Shown in pieces: positions 25,684 to 36,109 of a stretch of 64,000 nucleotides of DNA; positions within the stretch are counted from its first letter, which is position 1, and each line of letters begins with the position of its first letter. The stretch is from contig NZ_CP108106.1 in assembly GCF_041435195.1 (NCBI RefSeq), positions 5,495,501-5,559,500 of the forward strand, written 5' to 3'. The notes under the pieces are model-generated. The model was not told the DNA's origin. It saw nothing but the letters and a program-made list of their open reading frames with translations, and ran no database searches. The position numbers were made by a program, and so were the translations under genes. This DNA comes from Streptomyces sp. NBC_00224 (GTDB lineage: Bacteria; Actinomycetota; Actinomycetes; Streptomycetales; Streptomycetaceae).

Positions 25684-27579
25684 ATGCCGACACCGTCCGC
25701 GAACCGTGAGCTCAGCCCGTACACCGGCTGGACCCGCGGCCACTGGGAGCACACGGCCGACCAACTCCTGCTCGCCGTACGCCCCCACGCCTCGCCGCGC
25801 CACGGCCTGATCAACCTGCCCGGCGACCGCCCGAGCTGGTCCGGGCCCCGCTCCGACGGCCTCGAAGGGTACGCCCGCACCTGGCTGCTGGCCGCGCTGC
25901 GGATCGCGGGCGCGCACGGCGACGACCCGCACGGCCACCTCGACCGCTACGCCGAAGGTCTGGCATCCGGCACCGAACACCCGCTGCCCACCGGGGAGTT
26001 GGGCAGCGGCGCCCCCGACGCGTGGCCCCGCATGGCCGAGGTGCGCCAGGCTGTCGTCGAGTCCGCCTCCGTCGCCCTCGGGCTGCGCCTCACCCGCCCC
26101 TGGCTCTGGGACAGGCTCGACGACCGCGTGCGCCAACGGGCCGTCGACTGGCTGCTGCCCGCCCTCGGCCCCTCGCCCGTCGACAACAACTGGTGGTTCT
26201 TCGGCCTCACCGTCGCCGGATTCCTCCAGGACGCCGGTATCGAGACCGACCGCGCCGCGGCCACCGTCGAACGCGCGCTGGAACACGTCGATCAGTGGTA
26301 CCTCGGCGACGGCTGGTACAGCGACGGCCCCAACCGCTCCTTCGACCACTACAACGGCTGGGCACTCCACTTCTATCCCGTCCTGCACGCTCATTTGGGT
26401 GACAACCGGGAACTCCTCGACCGCTACGGCCCCCGGCTGCACGCCCATCTCGACGCGTACACCCGGATGTTCGGAGCCGACGGCGCCCCCCTGCCGTACG
26501 GGCGCTCCCTCACCTACCGCTTCGCCGCCGCCGCTGCCCCCTGGCTCGGCGCGCTCACCGGCCACACCCCACTCACCCCCGGCGCCACCCGCCGCCTGAC
26601 CTCCGGGGCGCTGCGGTACTTCACGGACCGCGAGCCCGGCCGGGGCGCCACCGACGAGCGGGGCCTGCTCACCCTGGGCTGGCACGGCCCGTACCCGCCG
26701 ATCGTGCAGAGCTACTCGGGCCCGGCCTCCCCGTACTGGGCGGCGAAAGGATTCCTCGGGCTGCTCATGCCGCCGGAGCACCCGGTGTGGACGGCGGTGG
26801 AGGAGCCGCTGCCGGCGGAGAGGGGGGACGCGGCGGTGGTCCTGCGCCCGCCCAACACCCTGATCCAGTCCACGGCTTCGGACGGCCTCGTACGCCTCCA
26901 CAACCACGGCACCAACAACCACGTGGGTGCCGACGAGGACCCCTGTTACGCCCGGTTCGCGTACTCGACCCGTACCGGCCCCGCCTCGGCCGAGGTGCGC
27001 GACAACCACTTCGGGCTCGTCCTGGACGACGGCACCGTCACGGCCCGGGGGCCCGCCGAGCCACTCGGCCACGGTGTCGGCTGGGCCGCCTCCGCGTCAC
27101 GGCCGCTGCCCGGCGTACGGATCGTCTCGGCCACCCTCGTCCACGGCCGCGCCGAGGTCCGCGCCCACCTGGTCGACGGCGCCCCGCCCGGTACCCGGGT
27201 GCGCCAGACGGGGTGGGCCGTCACCCGCCCGGACGAGACCGGCCAGCTGCACGCCGTCGAGGGGTACGAGCCCCACGCGCGCGTAGTGGCCGCCGGATCC
27301 ACGCTGTTCGGCTCGCGCTCACACGTGGCCGTGCTCGACGGGGCGACCGGGGACGGTCCGTCCCTCTTCGTCGCGCTCGCCTCGCTCACGGGAGAGGAGC
27401 ACCCGGCCCCGCTGCCCGGCCTGGTCACGCGTATCCGGCTCGAAGGTCACACGGTCCGGGTGACCTGGCGCGACGGCGCCGTCTCCGAGCTCGCACTCGA
27501 CGGCATCGCCTCCGAGTCCGCGCCCGGAGACGCCAATCGCCTCACTGAGGGCCGTACTTGCGGCCCGTCCGGGACGTGA
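25684..27579 (+). CDS. DUF2264 domain protein, probable glycan-active enzyme
   Basis: 631 residues from ATG 25684 behind GGGGGA. The first about 380 residues form the DUF2264 domain, an alpha/alpha toroid-type region (YTRMFGADGAPLPYGRSLTYRFAAAAAPWLGAL; DNNWWFFGLTVAGFLQDAG; SDGPNRSFDHYNGWALHFYP); the remainder is a beta-rich domain. I recall this family being linked to glycoside hydrolase family GH154 and found in polysaccharide-use loci, but activity here is unproven. No signal peptide, so it should act inside the cell on imported fragments. Divergent from the regulator, and likely co-regulated with the importer. Its 3' end overlaps the convergent SDR gene by 38 bases. Confidence 0.82.
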   Translation: MPTPSANRELSPYTGWTRGHWEHTADQLLLAVRPHASPRHGLINLPGDRPSWSGPRSDGLEGYARTWLLAALRIAGAHGDDPHGHLDRYAEGLASGTEHPLPTGELGSGAPDAWPRMAEVRQAVVESASVALGLRLTRPWLWDRLDDRVRQRAVDWLLPALGPSPVDNNWWFFGLTVAGFLQDAGIETDRAAATVERALEHVDQWYLGDGWYSDGPNRSFDHYNGWALHFYPVLHAHLGDNRELLDRYGPRLHAHLDAYTRMFGADGAPLPYGRSLTYRFAAAAAPWLGALTGHTPLTPGATRRLTSGALRYFTDREPGRGATDERGLLTLGWHGPYPPIVQSYSGPASPYWAAKGFLGLLMPPEHPVWTAVEEPLPAERGDAAVVLRPPNTLIQSTASDGLVRLHNHGTNNHVGADEDPCYARFAYSTRTGPASAEVRDNHFGLVLDDGTVTARGPAEPLGHGVGWAASASRPLPGVRIVSATLVHGRAEVRAHLVDGAPPGTRVRQTGWAVTRPDETGQLHAVEGYEPHARVVAAGSTLFGSRSHVAVLDGATGDGPSLFVALASLTGEEHPAPLPGLVTRIRLEGHTVRVTWRDGAVSELALDGIASESAPGDANRLTEGRTCGPSGT

Positions 27580-28315
27580 CCCCGCCCAGGAGACCGCGCG
27601 GGGCCAGCTTCACCACACCCATCAGCGCCTTGTAGCGCGGGTCCGGGATCGACAGCGTCTTCCCGCGCGCGAGGTCGGAGAGCGCCGCCGACACCAGCTT
27701 GTCGGCGTCCAGCCACAGCCAGCCGGGGATGTTGTCGGTGCCCATCCCGGCCCGCTGGTGGAACTCCGTCCGTACGAAGCCCGGGCACAGCGCCATCAGC
27801 CGCACCCCCGACCCCGCCAGGTCGCGCGCCGCGCCCTGGGTGAACTGCACGACCCACGCCTTGGAGGCGCCGTAGGTCCCGCGCGGCACGAACGCGGCGA
27901 CCGAGGCGACGTTGACGACCCCGCCACGCCCGCGCTCGCGCATGCCCTCGGTCGCGGCCGACGTCAGCCGCAGCACCGCTTCGACGTGCACCTTCAGCAT
28001 CTTGAGCTCGTCGGCCATGGACACGTCCAGATAGCGGCCCTTGTTGCCGAACCCGGCGTTGTTGACCAGCAGGTCGACCGGCTTGCGGCGCTCCGCGAGC
28101 CGCGCCTCGACCGCCGCGATGCCGTCCTCCGCGGACAGGTCGGCGGACAGCACCTCGACCTCCACGCCGTGCCGGTCGTGCAACTCGGTGGCCTGGTCCC
28201 GCAGCCGCTTGCCGTCGCGGGCGACCAGCACCAGATCGTGCCCGTCCCTGGCCAGCTGCCGTGCGAACGCGGCCCCGATGCCCGCCGTCGCTCCCGTAAT
28301 CAGTGCAGTCGTCAT
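27542..28315 (-). CDS. Short-chain dehydrogenase/reductase
   Basis: 257-residue classical SDR. Cofactor motif TGATAGIG at residues 8-15, NNAG near residue 90, and active-site YGASK near residue 150 with an upstream Ser in VASVAAF. ARDGKRL after the second strand suggests NADP(H). Substrate unknown. The protein lacks a signal peptide. Its 3' end overlaps the convergent DUF2264 gene tail to tail. Confidence 0.9.
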   Translation of the reverse strand: MTTALITGATAGIGAAFARQLARDGHDLVLVARDGKRLRDQATELHDRHGVEVEVLSADLSAEDGIAAVEARLAERRKPVDLLVNNAGFGNKGRYLDVSMADELKMLKVHVEAVLRLTSAATEGMRERGRGGVVNVASVAAFVPRGTYGASKAWVVQFTQGAARDLAGSGVRLMALCPGFVRTEFHQRAGMGTDNIPGWLWLDADKLVSAALSDLARGKTLSIPDPRYKALMGVVKLAPRGLLGGVTSRTGRKYGPQ

Positions 28316-28364
28316 ACGCGCACGTTAGTGCCCAGACGTGACAGCGGTGTGACGCCCTGTCCGG

Positions 28365-29045
28365 TCAGGAAGCCCGCCGGGCGGCCTGCTGCTTCAGGTA
28401 CGTACGTACCTTGTCGTGGGACTCCGGCGCCATCGCCTCGCCCGCCGCCAGCGTGCGCGGCATCAGCTCCCGTTCGGTGGTGAACGCGCGGAACCAGAAC
28501 GCCACCGACACCTCGTGTGCGGGCCGGTGGACGACCTCGATCGCGTCGCCCCCGCGGATCTCGCCCTCCTCGATCACCCGGAGGTAGGCGCCGGGGGCCG
28601 CGGCCTGGGTGAACCGCTTGACCCACCCCTGCTCGTCCAGGGCGCCCGCGAACGTACGGCAGGGAATGCGCGCGCAGGAGACCTCCAGGACCACGTCCGG
28701 ACCTATCCGCCAGCGCTCGCCGATCCGGGCGTCGCTGACGTCGATGCCGTACGTGGTGAGGTTCTCGCCGAAGATCCCGCCGGGCAGCTCGCGGCCCAGC
28801 TCCTTCTCCCAGACGTCGAGATCCTCGCGCGCGTAGGCGTAGACGGCCTGGTGGTCGCCGCCGTGGTGGCGCTTGTCGCACACGTCGTCGCCCGCGACAC
28901 CGCTGGCGCCCACGCCCTTGGGGCCGGGCCGGAAGATCCGTACGGAGCCCTCCACCGGGCGCTTGCCGATGCCGGTGAGACCGCCCTCGGCGTCGGTGTA
29001 CCCGACGACCGTGGCGCGCCCCGTGTTCACAGACAGAAGCTTCAT
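28365..29045 (-). CDS. MOSC domain protein
   Basis: 226 residues from ATG 29045. It matches the YiiM-like MOSC (molybdenum cofactor sulfurase C-terminal) family: GDDVCDKRHHGGDHQAVYAYAREDL near residue 65, LPGGIFGENLTTYGIDV, and VLEVSCARIPCRTF, with Cys in the PC-R segment thought to handle sulfur or molybdenum cofactor. Members help detoxify N-hydroxylated bases in E. coli; the role here is not known. It is divergent from the LysR regulator 82 bases away, a common regulator/target layout. Confidence 0.88.
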   Translation of the reverse strand: MKLLSVNTGRATVVGYTDAEGGLTGIGKRPVEGSVRIFRPGPKGVGASGVAGDDVCDKRHHGGDHQAVYAYAREDLDVWEKELGRELPGGIFGENLTTYGIDVSDARIGERWRIGPDVVLEVSCARIPCRTFAGALDEQGWVKRFTQAAAPGAYLRVIEEGEIRGGDAIEVVHRPAHEVSVAFWFRAFTTERELMPRTLAAGEAMAPESHDKVRTYLKQQAARRAS

Positions 29046-29127
29046 GAGGCGCAACGCTAACCCGAACTGTCTCAAAGCAGCTAGTCAATATCCCGCGAGA
29101 TCCCCAAGCACCCCTTATGCTCGGAGG

Positions 29128-30024
29128 GTGATCGAGGCCCGTCATCTCCGCGTCCTGCGCGCCGTCGCCGCCACCGGCTCCTTCTCGGCGGCCGCGCGCG
29201 AGCTCGGCTGCACCCAGCCCGCCGTCAGCCAGCAGATGAAGGCCCTCGAAGCGTCCGCGGGCACCCCGCTGCTCATCCGCACCGGCCGCGAGACCCGGCT
29301 CACCCAGGCCGGTGAGGTCCTGGTGCGCCACGCCTCCGGCATCCTCGCGGGCCTCACCGCCGCCGAGGAGGAGGTCGCGGCCATCGCGGGCCTGCGCGCG
29401 GGCCGCGTCCGGCTCGTCTCGTTCCCCAGCGGCTCCTCCACCCTGGTGCCCAGCGCGCTGGCCGCGCTGCGCGCCGCCCACCCCGGCACCCGGGTCTCCC
29501 TGGTCGAGGCCGAGCCGCCGCGCTCGGTGGAGATGCTGCGCGAGGGCGACTGCGACATCGCGCTCGCCTTCCGGTACGGGGCGGCCACCGCGGAGGAGTG
29601 GGACGACCTGGTCGTACGGCCGCTGCTGATCGACCGCCTGGTCGGGCTCGTCCCCGACGGCCACCGGCTGGCCGAGAGTGGCACGGTCGACATCCGCGAC
29701 CTCGCCGACGAGCCGTGGATCGCGGGCTGCCCGCGCTGCCGGCGCCAACTGGTCGACGTCTGCGAGGAGTCCGGCTTCACCCCGCGCATCGACTTCGCCA
29801 CGGACGACTACCCGGCGGTGATCGGCCTGGTCGGGGCGGGGCTCGGGGTCGCGGTGCTGCCGGAGCTGGCGATCGCCTCGGTACGCCCCAAGGGCGCCCG
29901 TACGGTCACGGTGGAGCCCGCCGTGGAGCGCGAGATCGTCGCGCTCACGCTGCCCGACCTGGCCCGGGTCCCGGCCGTCGCGGCCACCCTGGACCAACTG
30001 GCCGGAGCCGCCGCCCGCAACTGA
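29128..30024 (+). CDS. LysR-family transcriptional regulator
   Basis: 298 residues from GTG 29128. N-terminal winged helix with FSAAARELGCTQPAVSQQMKALE at about residues 18-40, then a LysR effector domain from about residue 90 (GRVRLVSFPSGSSTLVPSALAALRAAHPGTRVSLVEAEP). Cys-Pro-Arg-Cys near residue 200 could respond to redox or metal, though this is speculative. Divergent from the MOSC gene, which it may control. Followed by a hairpin before the convergent whiD. Confidence 0.92.
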   Translation: MIEARHLRVLRAVAATGSFSAAARELGCTQPAVSQQMKALEASAGTPLLIRTGRETRLTQAGEVLVRHASGILAGLTAAEEEVAAIAGLRAGRVRLVSFPSGSSTLVPSALAALRAAHPGTRVSLVEAEPPRSVEMLREGDCDIALAFRYGAATAEEWDDLVVRPLLIDRLVGLVPDGHRLAESGTVDIRDLADEPWIAGCPRCRRQLVDVCEESGFTPRIDFATDDYPAVIGLVGAGLGVAVLPELAIASVRPKGARTVTVEPAVEREIVALTLPDLARVPAVAATLDQLAGAAARN

Positions 30025-30103
30025 GCGGCGGCGGGCGGCCGGGCGGGCGCCCGGACGGCGCCACCCCCGCGGGAAGCGCCCACGCGCCACCGCCGCGCGA
30101 AGC

Positions 30104-30128
30104 GGCCTCCTACCTCCTGAAGGAGGCC
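30104..30128. terminator. Hairpin between LysR gene and whiD
   Basis: GGCCTCCT (30104-30111) and AGGAGGCC (30121-30128) form an 8-base stem with a nine-base loop in the gap between the convergent LysR and whiD genes. It could terminate both transcripts. The rest of the 212-base gap shows no gene. Confidence 0.55.
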
Positions 30129-30236
30129 TCCGCGCCGCTGTCTCACCGCTGCTGCTCGGCGCTGTGGTCTTCGGCGCTGTTGTCCGGTGCTGCGCCATAC
30201 GGCGCAGGAACGTTTCTGCGAATCCGGGCTCCGGCG

Positions 30237-30569
30237 CTAGCCGTGGCCCCGCTCGCCCACCGCTCCCGCGCTCGCCGCCGTCACCAGCCGGTTGCGCGCC
30301 CTGCCCATCAGCTCTTCGCGCTCGTCCTCCGTGAGCCCGCCCCACACGCCGTAGGGCTCGCGGACGGCCAGGGCGTGGGCCGCGCACTGGGCGCGCACCG
30401 GGCAGCGCATGCACACCTCTTTCGCCGAGTTCTCGCGCGCACTCCTGGCCGCGCCGCGTTCGCCCTCCGGGTGGAAGAAGAGGGAGCTGTCGACCCCGCG
30501 GCATGCGGCGAGGAGCTGCCAGTCCCACAGATCGGCGTTCGGTCCGGGAAGGCGGGAGAAATCTGCCAT
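30237..30569 (-). CDS. whiD: WhiB-like iron-sulfur regulator WhiD
   Basis: 110 residues, with the four cluster-ligating cysteines at 23, 53, 56 and 62 (CxnCxxCxxxxxC) and the GVWGG turn near residue 75 followed by a basic tail. I recognise it as WhiD, needed for late spore maturation in S. coelicolor; the next gene is bldM, as there. Wbl proteins bind a nitric-oxide-sensitive 4Fe-4S cluster and usually act through the principal sigma factor. It has an AAGGGG ribosome site and is divergent from bldM, with 406 bases between. Confidence 0.93.
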   Translation of the reverse strand: MADFSRLPGPNADLWDWQLLAACRGVDSSLFFHPEGERGAARSARENSAKEVCMRCPVRAQCAAHALAVREPYGVWGGLTEDEREELMGRARNRLVTAASAGAVGERGHG

Positions 30570-30975
30570 TGCTCATATCCCCTTGAAGCCGTGCCTGAGG
30601 CGGATGTGCCGGGTACCCCGGATCACTGGGGTGTACCGACGAACGTACATCTACGGTGTAAGTAGATGTAAATATGACTCATTGCGAATCTAGCCACAGA
30701 CACCAGAAAAAGGGAAGAAAAGCCGCTAAATGGGGCATACCTCCGAGCGAAGGACGGGCAACCCGCGATGCGCGCCCGGCGCACACGCTTCCTCACGTAG
30801 AGTGCCGAAGGCCCCCGTCCGACCCGTAACTCTTTCGAGTGACCGTCGTTGAGAGTGCGGAGCGGTTGAGAGAACAAGCGCTCGGGCAGGTGTCCGAGAG
30901 CGTCAATCGCACAGGTGACGATACGTAACCAGCCTGGAGGCTCAAGGTGACGCGCATCAGCTGCGGAGGGCGGCC
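30570..30975. other. Divergent whiD/bldM promoter region
   Basis: 406 bases without a gene. It holds an unusually AT-rich stretch at 30650-30740 next to whiD, where whiD promoters would lie, and the BldN-type promoter of bldM at 30825-30852. TTGAGAGTG and the AGTGAC at about 30838 could be partial regulator sites, but no full BldD-type inverted repeat was found by eye. Confidence 0.6.
30825..30852 (+). promoter_or_regulatory. Sigma-BldN-type promoter of bldM
   Basis: CGTAAC (30825-30830), 16 bases, CGTTGA (30847-30852), about 120 bases before the bldM ATG. This matches the BldN-dependent promoter consensus as I remember it, and bldM is the classic BldN target in Streptomyces. Confidence 0.75.
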
Positions 30976-31587
30976 ATGACATCCGTCCTCGTCTGCGACG
31001 ACTCCCCGCTTGCCCGAGAGGCGCTCCGACGTGCGGTAGCGACCGTGCCGGGCGTCGAGCGTGTGACGACGGCGGCCAACGGCGAGGAAGTCCTCCGCCG
31101 CTGGGGTGCCGACCGCTCGGACCTCATTCTGATGGACGTACGCATGCCCGGTCTGGGCGGCGTGGAGACCGTCCGGCGGCTGCTGTCCGCCGACCCCGGC
31201 GCCCGCATCATCATGCTGACGGTCGCCGAGGACCTCGACGGGGTGGCGCTCGCCGTCGCCGCCGGCGCCCGGGGCTATCTGCACAAGGACGCCTCGCGCG
31301 CGGAGCTGCGCGCGACCGTCACGCAGGCGCTCGCCGATCCGACCTGGCGGCTGGCTCCGCGCAGACTGCGCTCGGCCGAGATGGGCGCGGCGCCCACGCT
31401 CACCGCGCGCGAGATCCAGGTCCTTGAGGGCATGAGCCATGGCCGGTCCAACGCCGAGATCGGGCGCGAGCTCTTCCTCTCGGAGGACACCGTGAAGACG
31501 CACGCGAGGCGGCTGTTCAAGAAACTCGGCGCCTCGGACCGGGCGCACGCGGTGGCGCTCGGATTCCGTTGGGGCCTGGTGCGCTGA
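30976..31587 (+). CDS. bldM: Response regulator BldM
   Basis: 203 residues, the length of S. coelicolor BldM. Receiver domain at 1-115 with Asp54 in LILMDVRMPG; the switch Thr/Lys region is MLTVAEDLDG and YLHKDAS. LuxR-type HTH at about 140-200 (LTAREIQVLEGMSHGRSNAEIGRELFLSEDTVKTHARRLFKKLG). BldM controls aerial-hyphae genes as a homodimer and late sporulation genes as a heterodimer with WhiI, and does not need phosphorylation, from published work. Placed between whiD and sigD with a BldN-type promoter. Confidence 0.96.
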   Translation: MTSVLVCDDSPLAREALRRAVATVPGVERVTTAANGEEVLRRWGADRSDLILMDVRMPGLGGVETVRRLLSADPGARIIMLTVAEDLDGVALAVAAGARGYLHKDASRAELRATVTQALADPTWRLAPRRLRSAEMGAAPTLTAREIQVLEGMSHGRSNAEIGRELFLSEDTVKTHARRLFKKLGASDRAHAVALGFRWGLVR

Positions 31588-31752
31588 CCTGCCCGCGGAG
31601 TGGTCGGCCGGATCCCCGTTCGTCGTCGGCGGACGGGTCCGACCCCCCGCTCCGTGGAGCGGCGTGTGACGCTTCGCGCGCGATGCCGCATCCTTGAAGG
31701 TGTGGAGTTCCTCGGGGACGAGTCGGTCGAGCGGGAGGGGAGGGCGCAGGAG

Positions 31753-32418
31753 ATGACTTCCGGCGCACCTGCTCATAACGCTTCGGTGCACAACTATGGA
31801 CGCGGTGCCACGGATTCTGCGACGCCGGGGCACCATGGATCGATGCGCGACGACGAGCCAACGGTGATCGGTGCACTCGTTCACCGTGCCGTCGATGGCG
31901 ACGAACAGGCCACGCATGACCTGCTGGCCCATGTTCACCCGCTCGCACTGCGCTACTGCCGCACCCGGCTGAACCGTCTGCCGGGTGATGCTCGCCACTT
32001 CGTGGAGGACCTCGCGCAGGAGGTCTGCGTCGCCGTGCTCATGGCGCTGCCGCGCTACCGGGACACCGGCAGGCCCTTCGAAGCCTTCGTGTTCGCCATC
32101 GCCTCGCACAAGGTCGCCGACCTCCAGCGGGCCGCGATGCGCCACCCGGGTTCCACGGCGGTGCCCTCGGACGAGATGCCCGAGCGGCCCGACGACTCAC
32201 TGGGCCCCGAGGAGCGCGCACTGCTCAGCAGCGACGCCGCGTGGGCCAAGAAGCTGCTCGCCAACCTGCCGGAGAACCAGCGCGAACTGCTGGTGCTGCG
32301 GGTCGCCGTCGGCCTCACCGCCGAGGAGACCGGCCAGATGCTCGGCATGTCGCCGGGCGCGGTCCGGGTCGCCCAGCACCGGGCGCTCAGCCGTCTGAGG
32401 GCGCTCGCCGAGCAGTGA
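31753..32418 (+). CDS. sigD: RNA polymerase sigma factor SigD (ShbA-like)
   Basis: Alternative sigma factor of the ECF type, 221 residues from ATG 31753; an ATG at 31843 would give 191 residues, with homology visible only after it. Region 2: [45 protein letters not shown]. Region 4: [44 protein letters not shown]. Synteny (WhiB-like, sigD, guaB, guaB3) matches SigD of M. tuberculosis. In S. griseus I believe the counterpart is ShbA, which drives the principal sigma gene hrdB; that link is from memory. No anti-sigma gene is adjacent. Confidence 0.85.
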   Translation: MTSGAPAHNASVHNYGRGATDSATPGHHGSMRDDEPTVIGALVHRAVDGDEQATHDLLAHVHPLALRYCRTRLNRLPGDARHFVEDLAQEVCVAVLMALPRYRDTGRPFEAFVFAIASHKVADLQRAAMRHPGSTAVPSDEMPERPDDSLGPEERALLSSDAAWAKKLLANLPENQRELLVLRVAVGLTAEETGQMLGMSPGAVRVAQHRALSRLRALAEQ

Positions 32419-32580
32419 CGTCACCCGGTGCGCGTGATGCCACCGGGGCGTGCGCTGATGCCACCGGGCGCGCCGGGGCCGCCGGGAGCGCACCTTCGCG
32501 CCGTCACGCGCGCGCGGCCGCACTGACGCGCGCCCCGCCCCTGCCTCACGCACGTGTGAACGTACAAAGAATTCGGTTGA

Positions 32581-34164
<1,584 letters not shown>

Positions 34165-34189
34165 CCACGCCCACGCGCGCGTGGACCGA

Positions 34190-34227
34190 GCGAGGGGCGG
34201 CCCCGGATTTCCGGGGCCGCCCCTCGC
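34190..34227 (+). terminator. Terminator between guaB and guaB3
   Basis: GCGAGGGGCGGCCCCGG (34190-34206), loop ATTT, then its exact 17-base complement (34211-34227). It lies 26 bases after the guaB stop and about 70 before guaB3. Confidence 0.85.
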
Positions 34228-34295
34228 CCGTATGTCGGGGACACACATGTCGGGGATACTGGGACCGCAGACGTAGAGGGAAAGGCCCACACAAC

Positions 34296-35420
34296 GTGAC
34301 TGAGATCGAGATCGGGCGCGGCAAGCGCGGCCGCAGGGCGTACGCGTTCGACGACATCGCCATCGTCCCGAGCCGGCGCACCCGGGACCCGAAGGAGGTC
34401 TCGATCGCCTGGCAGATCGACGCCTACCGGTTCGAGCTGCCGTTCCTGGCCGCCCCGATGGACTCGGTCGTGTCGCCGCAGACCGCGATCCGCATCGGTG
34501 AGCTCGGCGGGCTTGGCGTGCTCAACCTCGAAGGCCTGTGGACCCGGTACGAGGACCCGCAGCCGCTGCTCGACGAGATCGACCAGCTGGACGAGGCCGC
34601 CGCGACCCGCCGCCTCCAGGAGATCTACGCGGCCCCGATCAAGGAAGAGCTGATCGGGCAGCGCATCAAGGAGGTGCGCGACTCCGGTGTGGTCACCGCG
34701 GCCGCCCTCTCGCCGCAGCGCACGGCGCAGTTCTCCAAGGCCGTCGTGGACGCGGGTGTCGACATCTTCGTCATCCGCGGCACGACCGTCTCGGCGGAGC
34801 ACGTCTCGGGCGCGGCCGAGCCGCTCAACCTCAAGCAGTTCATCTACGAGCTGGACGTCCCGGTGATCGTCGGCGGCTGCGCCACGTACACCGCGGCCCT
34901 GCACCTGATGCGCACCGGCGCGGCCGGCGTCCTGGTGGGCTTCGGCGGCGGCGCCGCGCACACCACGCGCAACGTGCTCGGCATCCAGGTCCCGATGGCC
35001 ACCGCCGTCGCCGACGTGGCCGCGGCCCGCCGCGACTACATGGACGAGTCCGGCGGCCGGTACGTGCACGTGATCGCGGACGGCGGTGTCGGCTGGTCCG
35101 GCGACCTGCCCAAGGCGATCGCCTGCGGCGCCGACGCCGTGATGATGGGCTCCCCGCTGGCCCGTGCCACGGACGCGCCCGGCAAGGGCCACCACTGGGG
35201 CATGGAGGCCGTTCACGAGGACGTGCCGCGCGGCAAGCTGGTCGACCTGGGCATCGTGGGCACCACCGAGGAGATCCTCACCGGCCCGTCGCACATCCCG
35301 GACGGCTCGATGAACTTCTTCGGCGCCCTGCGCCGCTCGATGGCCACCACCGGCTACAGCGAGCTCAAGGAGTTCCAGCGCGTCGAGGTGACGGTGGCGG
35401 ACGCGCAGCACAAGCGCTGA
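34296..35420 (+). CDS. guaB3: IMP dehydrogenase-family protein GuaB3, catalytic Cys absent
   Basis: 374 residues, GTG start; an IMPDH-type TIM barrel without CBS domains. The N-terminus (RRAYAFDDIAIVPSRRTRDPKEVSIAW) and AAPMDSVVSP match IMPDH. Where guaB has GPGSICTTR, this protein has GFGGGAAHTTR, so His stands at the catalytic Cys position. Actinobacterial GuaB3 proteins are regularly encoded beside guaB; from memory the M. tuberculosis copy also lacks the Cys. Its reaction, or regulatory role in purine supply, is therefore uncertain. Confidence 0.92.
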   Translation: MTEIEIGRGKRGRRAYAFDDIAIVPSRRTRDPKEVSIAWQIDAYRFELPFLAAPMDSVVSPQTAIRIGELGGLGVLNLEGLWTRYEDPQPLLDEIDQLDEAAATRRLQEIYAAPIKEELIGQRIKEVRDSGVVTAAALSPQRTAQFSKAVVDAGVDIFVIRGTTVSAEHVSGAAEPLNLKQFIYELDVPVIVGGCATYTAALHLMRTGAAGVLVGFGGGAAHTTRNVLGIQVPMATAVADVAAARRDYMDESGGRYVHVIADGGVGWSGDLPKAIACGADAVMMGSPLARATDAPGKGHHWGMEAVHEDVPRGKLVDLGIVGTTEEILTGPSHIPDGSMNFFGALRRSMATTGYSELKEFQRVEVTVADAQHKR

Positions 35421-35460
35421 CGCCCGCCGTGCGCGTACGTCTCCCACGTACGTAGTACGT

Positions 35461-35505
35461 ATGTGAAAGGGCCCGGACCGTTCGACGGTCCGGGCCCTTT
35501 CACAT
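35461..35505. terminator. Bidirectional terminator after guaB3
   Basis: ATGTGAAAGGGCCCGGACCG (35461-35480), loop TTCGA, exact 20-base complement (35486-35505). It lies between guaB3 and the convergent membrane protein gene. Confidence 0.92.
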
Positions 35506-35514
35506 GTATGGCGG

Positions 35515-36000
35515 TTACGCGGCGGCCTTCTTGGCGCCCGAGAACGCGGCGGCCGCGGCGATCGCGAAGAACAGGAACGTCATCGGGTCGGCGTCGGACT
35601 TCCAGGCCTCGTTCACGACGTCGAGGTGCTGGAACAGCAGTTCCGAGAGGCTGACGGGGAAGTGCTTGGAGATGAGGATGGCCTCACCGACCAGCTGGCC
35701 CGCGTAGACGGAGCCGAGGGCGAGGACCGCGCCGAGCACCGGCAGGGCGGGGTTGCGCCCGCCGACCTTGCCCGAGGCCCAGCCGATCAGGAAGCCGACA
35801 CCGACGGCCGCGTAGCCGATCTCGTGCTTGGTGGCGCCGACGATCGCGCCGTAGACGCCCGCGCAGACGACAGCGGCGGCGAACGCGGTGATCAGCCCGC
35901 CGGCGAAGTTGTCGCGGACCGGGGCCGGCGGCGGGACCGGCGCGAAGCCCGGGAACTCCGGCTGGGGCTGGTGCTGCGGTGGCGGAAAGGACTGGCTCAT
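35515..36000 (-). CDS. Small integral membrane protein, unknown
   Basis: 161 residues: Pro/Gln-rich cytoplasmic N-terminus (SQSFPPPQHQPQPEFPGFAPVPPPAPV), then four hydrophobic segments (about 32-52, 60-78, 85-105 and 138-155), including GGLITAFAAAVVCAGVYGAIVGATKHEIGYAAVGVGFLIGWASGKVGG. A Gly-zipper-like composition; no named domain. ATG 36000. Function cannot be assigned. Confidence 0.75.
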   Translation of the reverse strand: MSQSFPPPQHQPQPEFPGFAPVPPPAPVRDNFAGGLITAFAAAVVCAGVYGAIVGATKHEIGYAAVGVGFLIGWASGKVGGRNPALPVLGAVLALGSVYAGQLVGEAILISKHFPVSLSELLFQHLDVVNEAWKSDADPMTFLFFAIAAAAAFSGAKKAAA

Positions 36001-36109
36001 CTTCGGATCCCCCCGAGGTAAGTGAACGCACGAGCCCGTGAATGCGCACGGCTGTGCGATCGGGCGACCCGAAGAGTAGCAACCGGCCGAGGGTGGCGGA
36101 GGCCGGATT

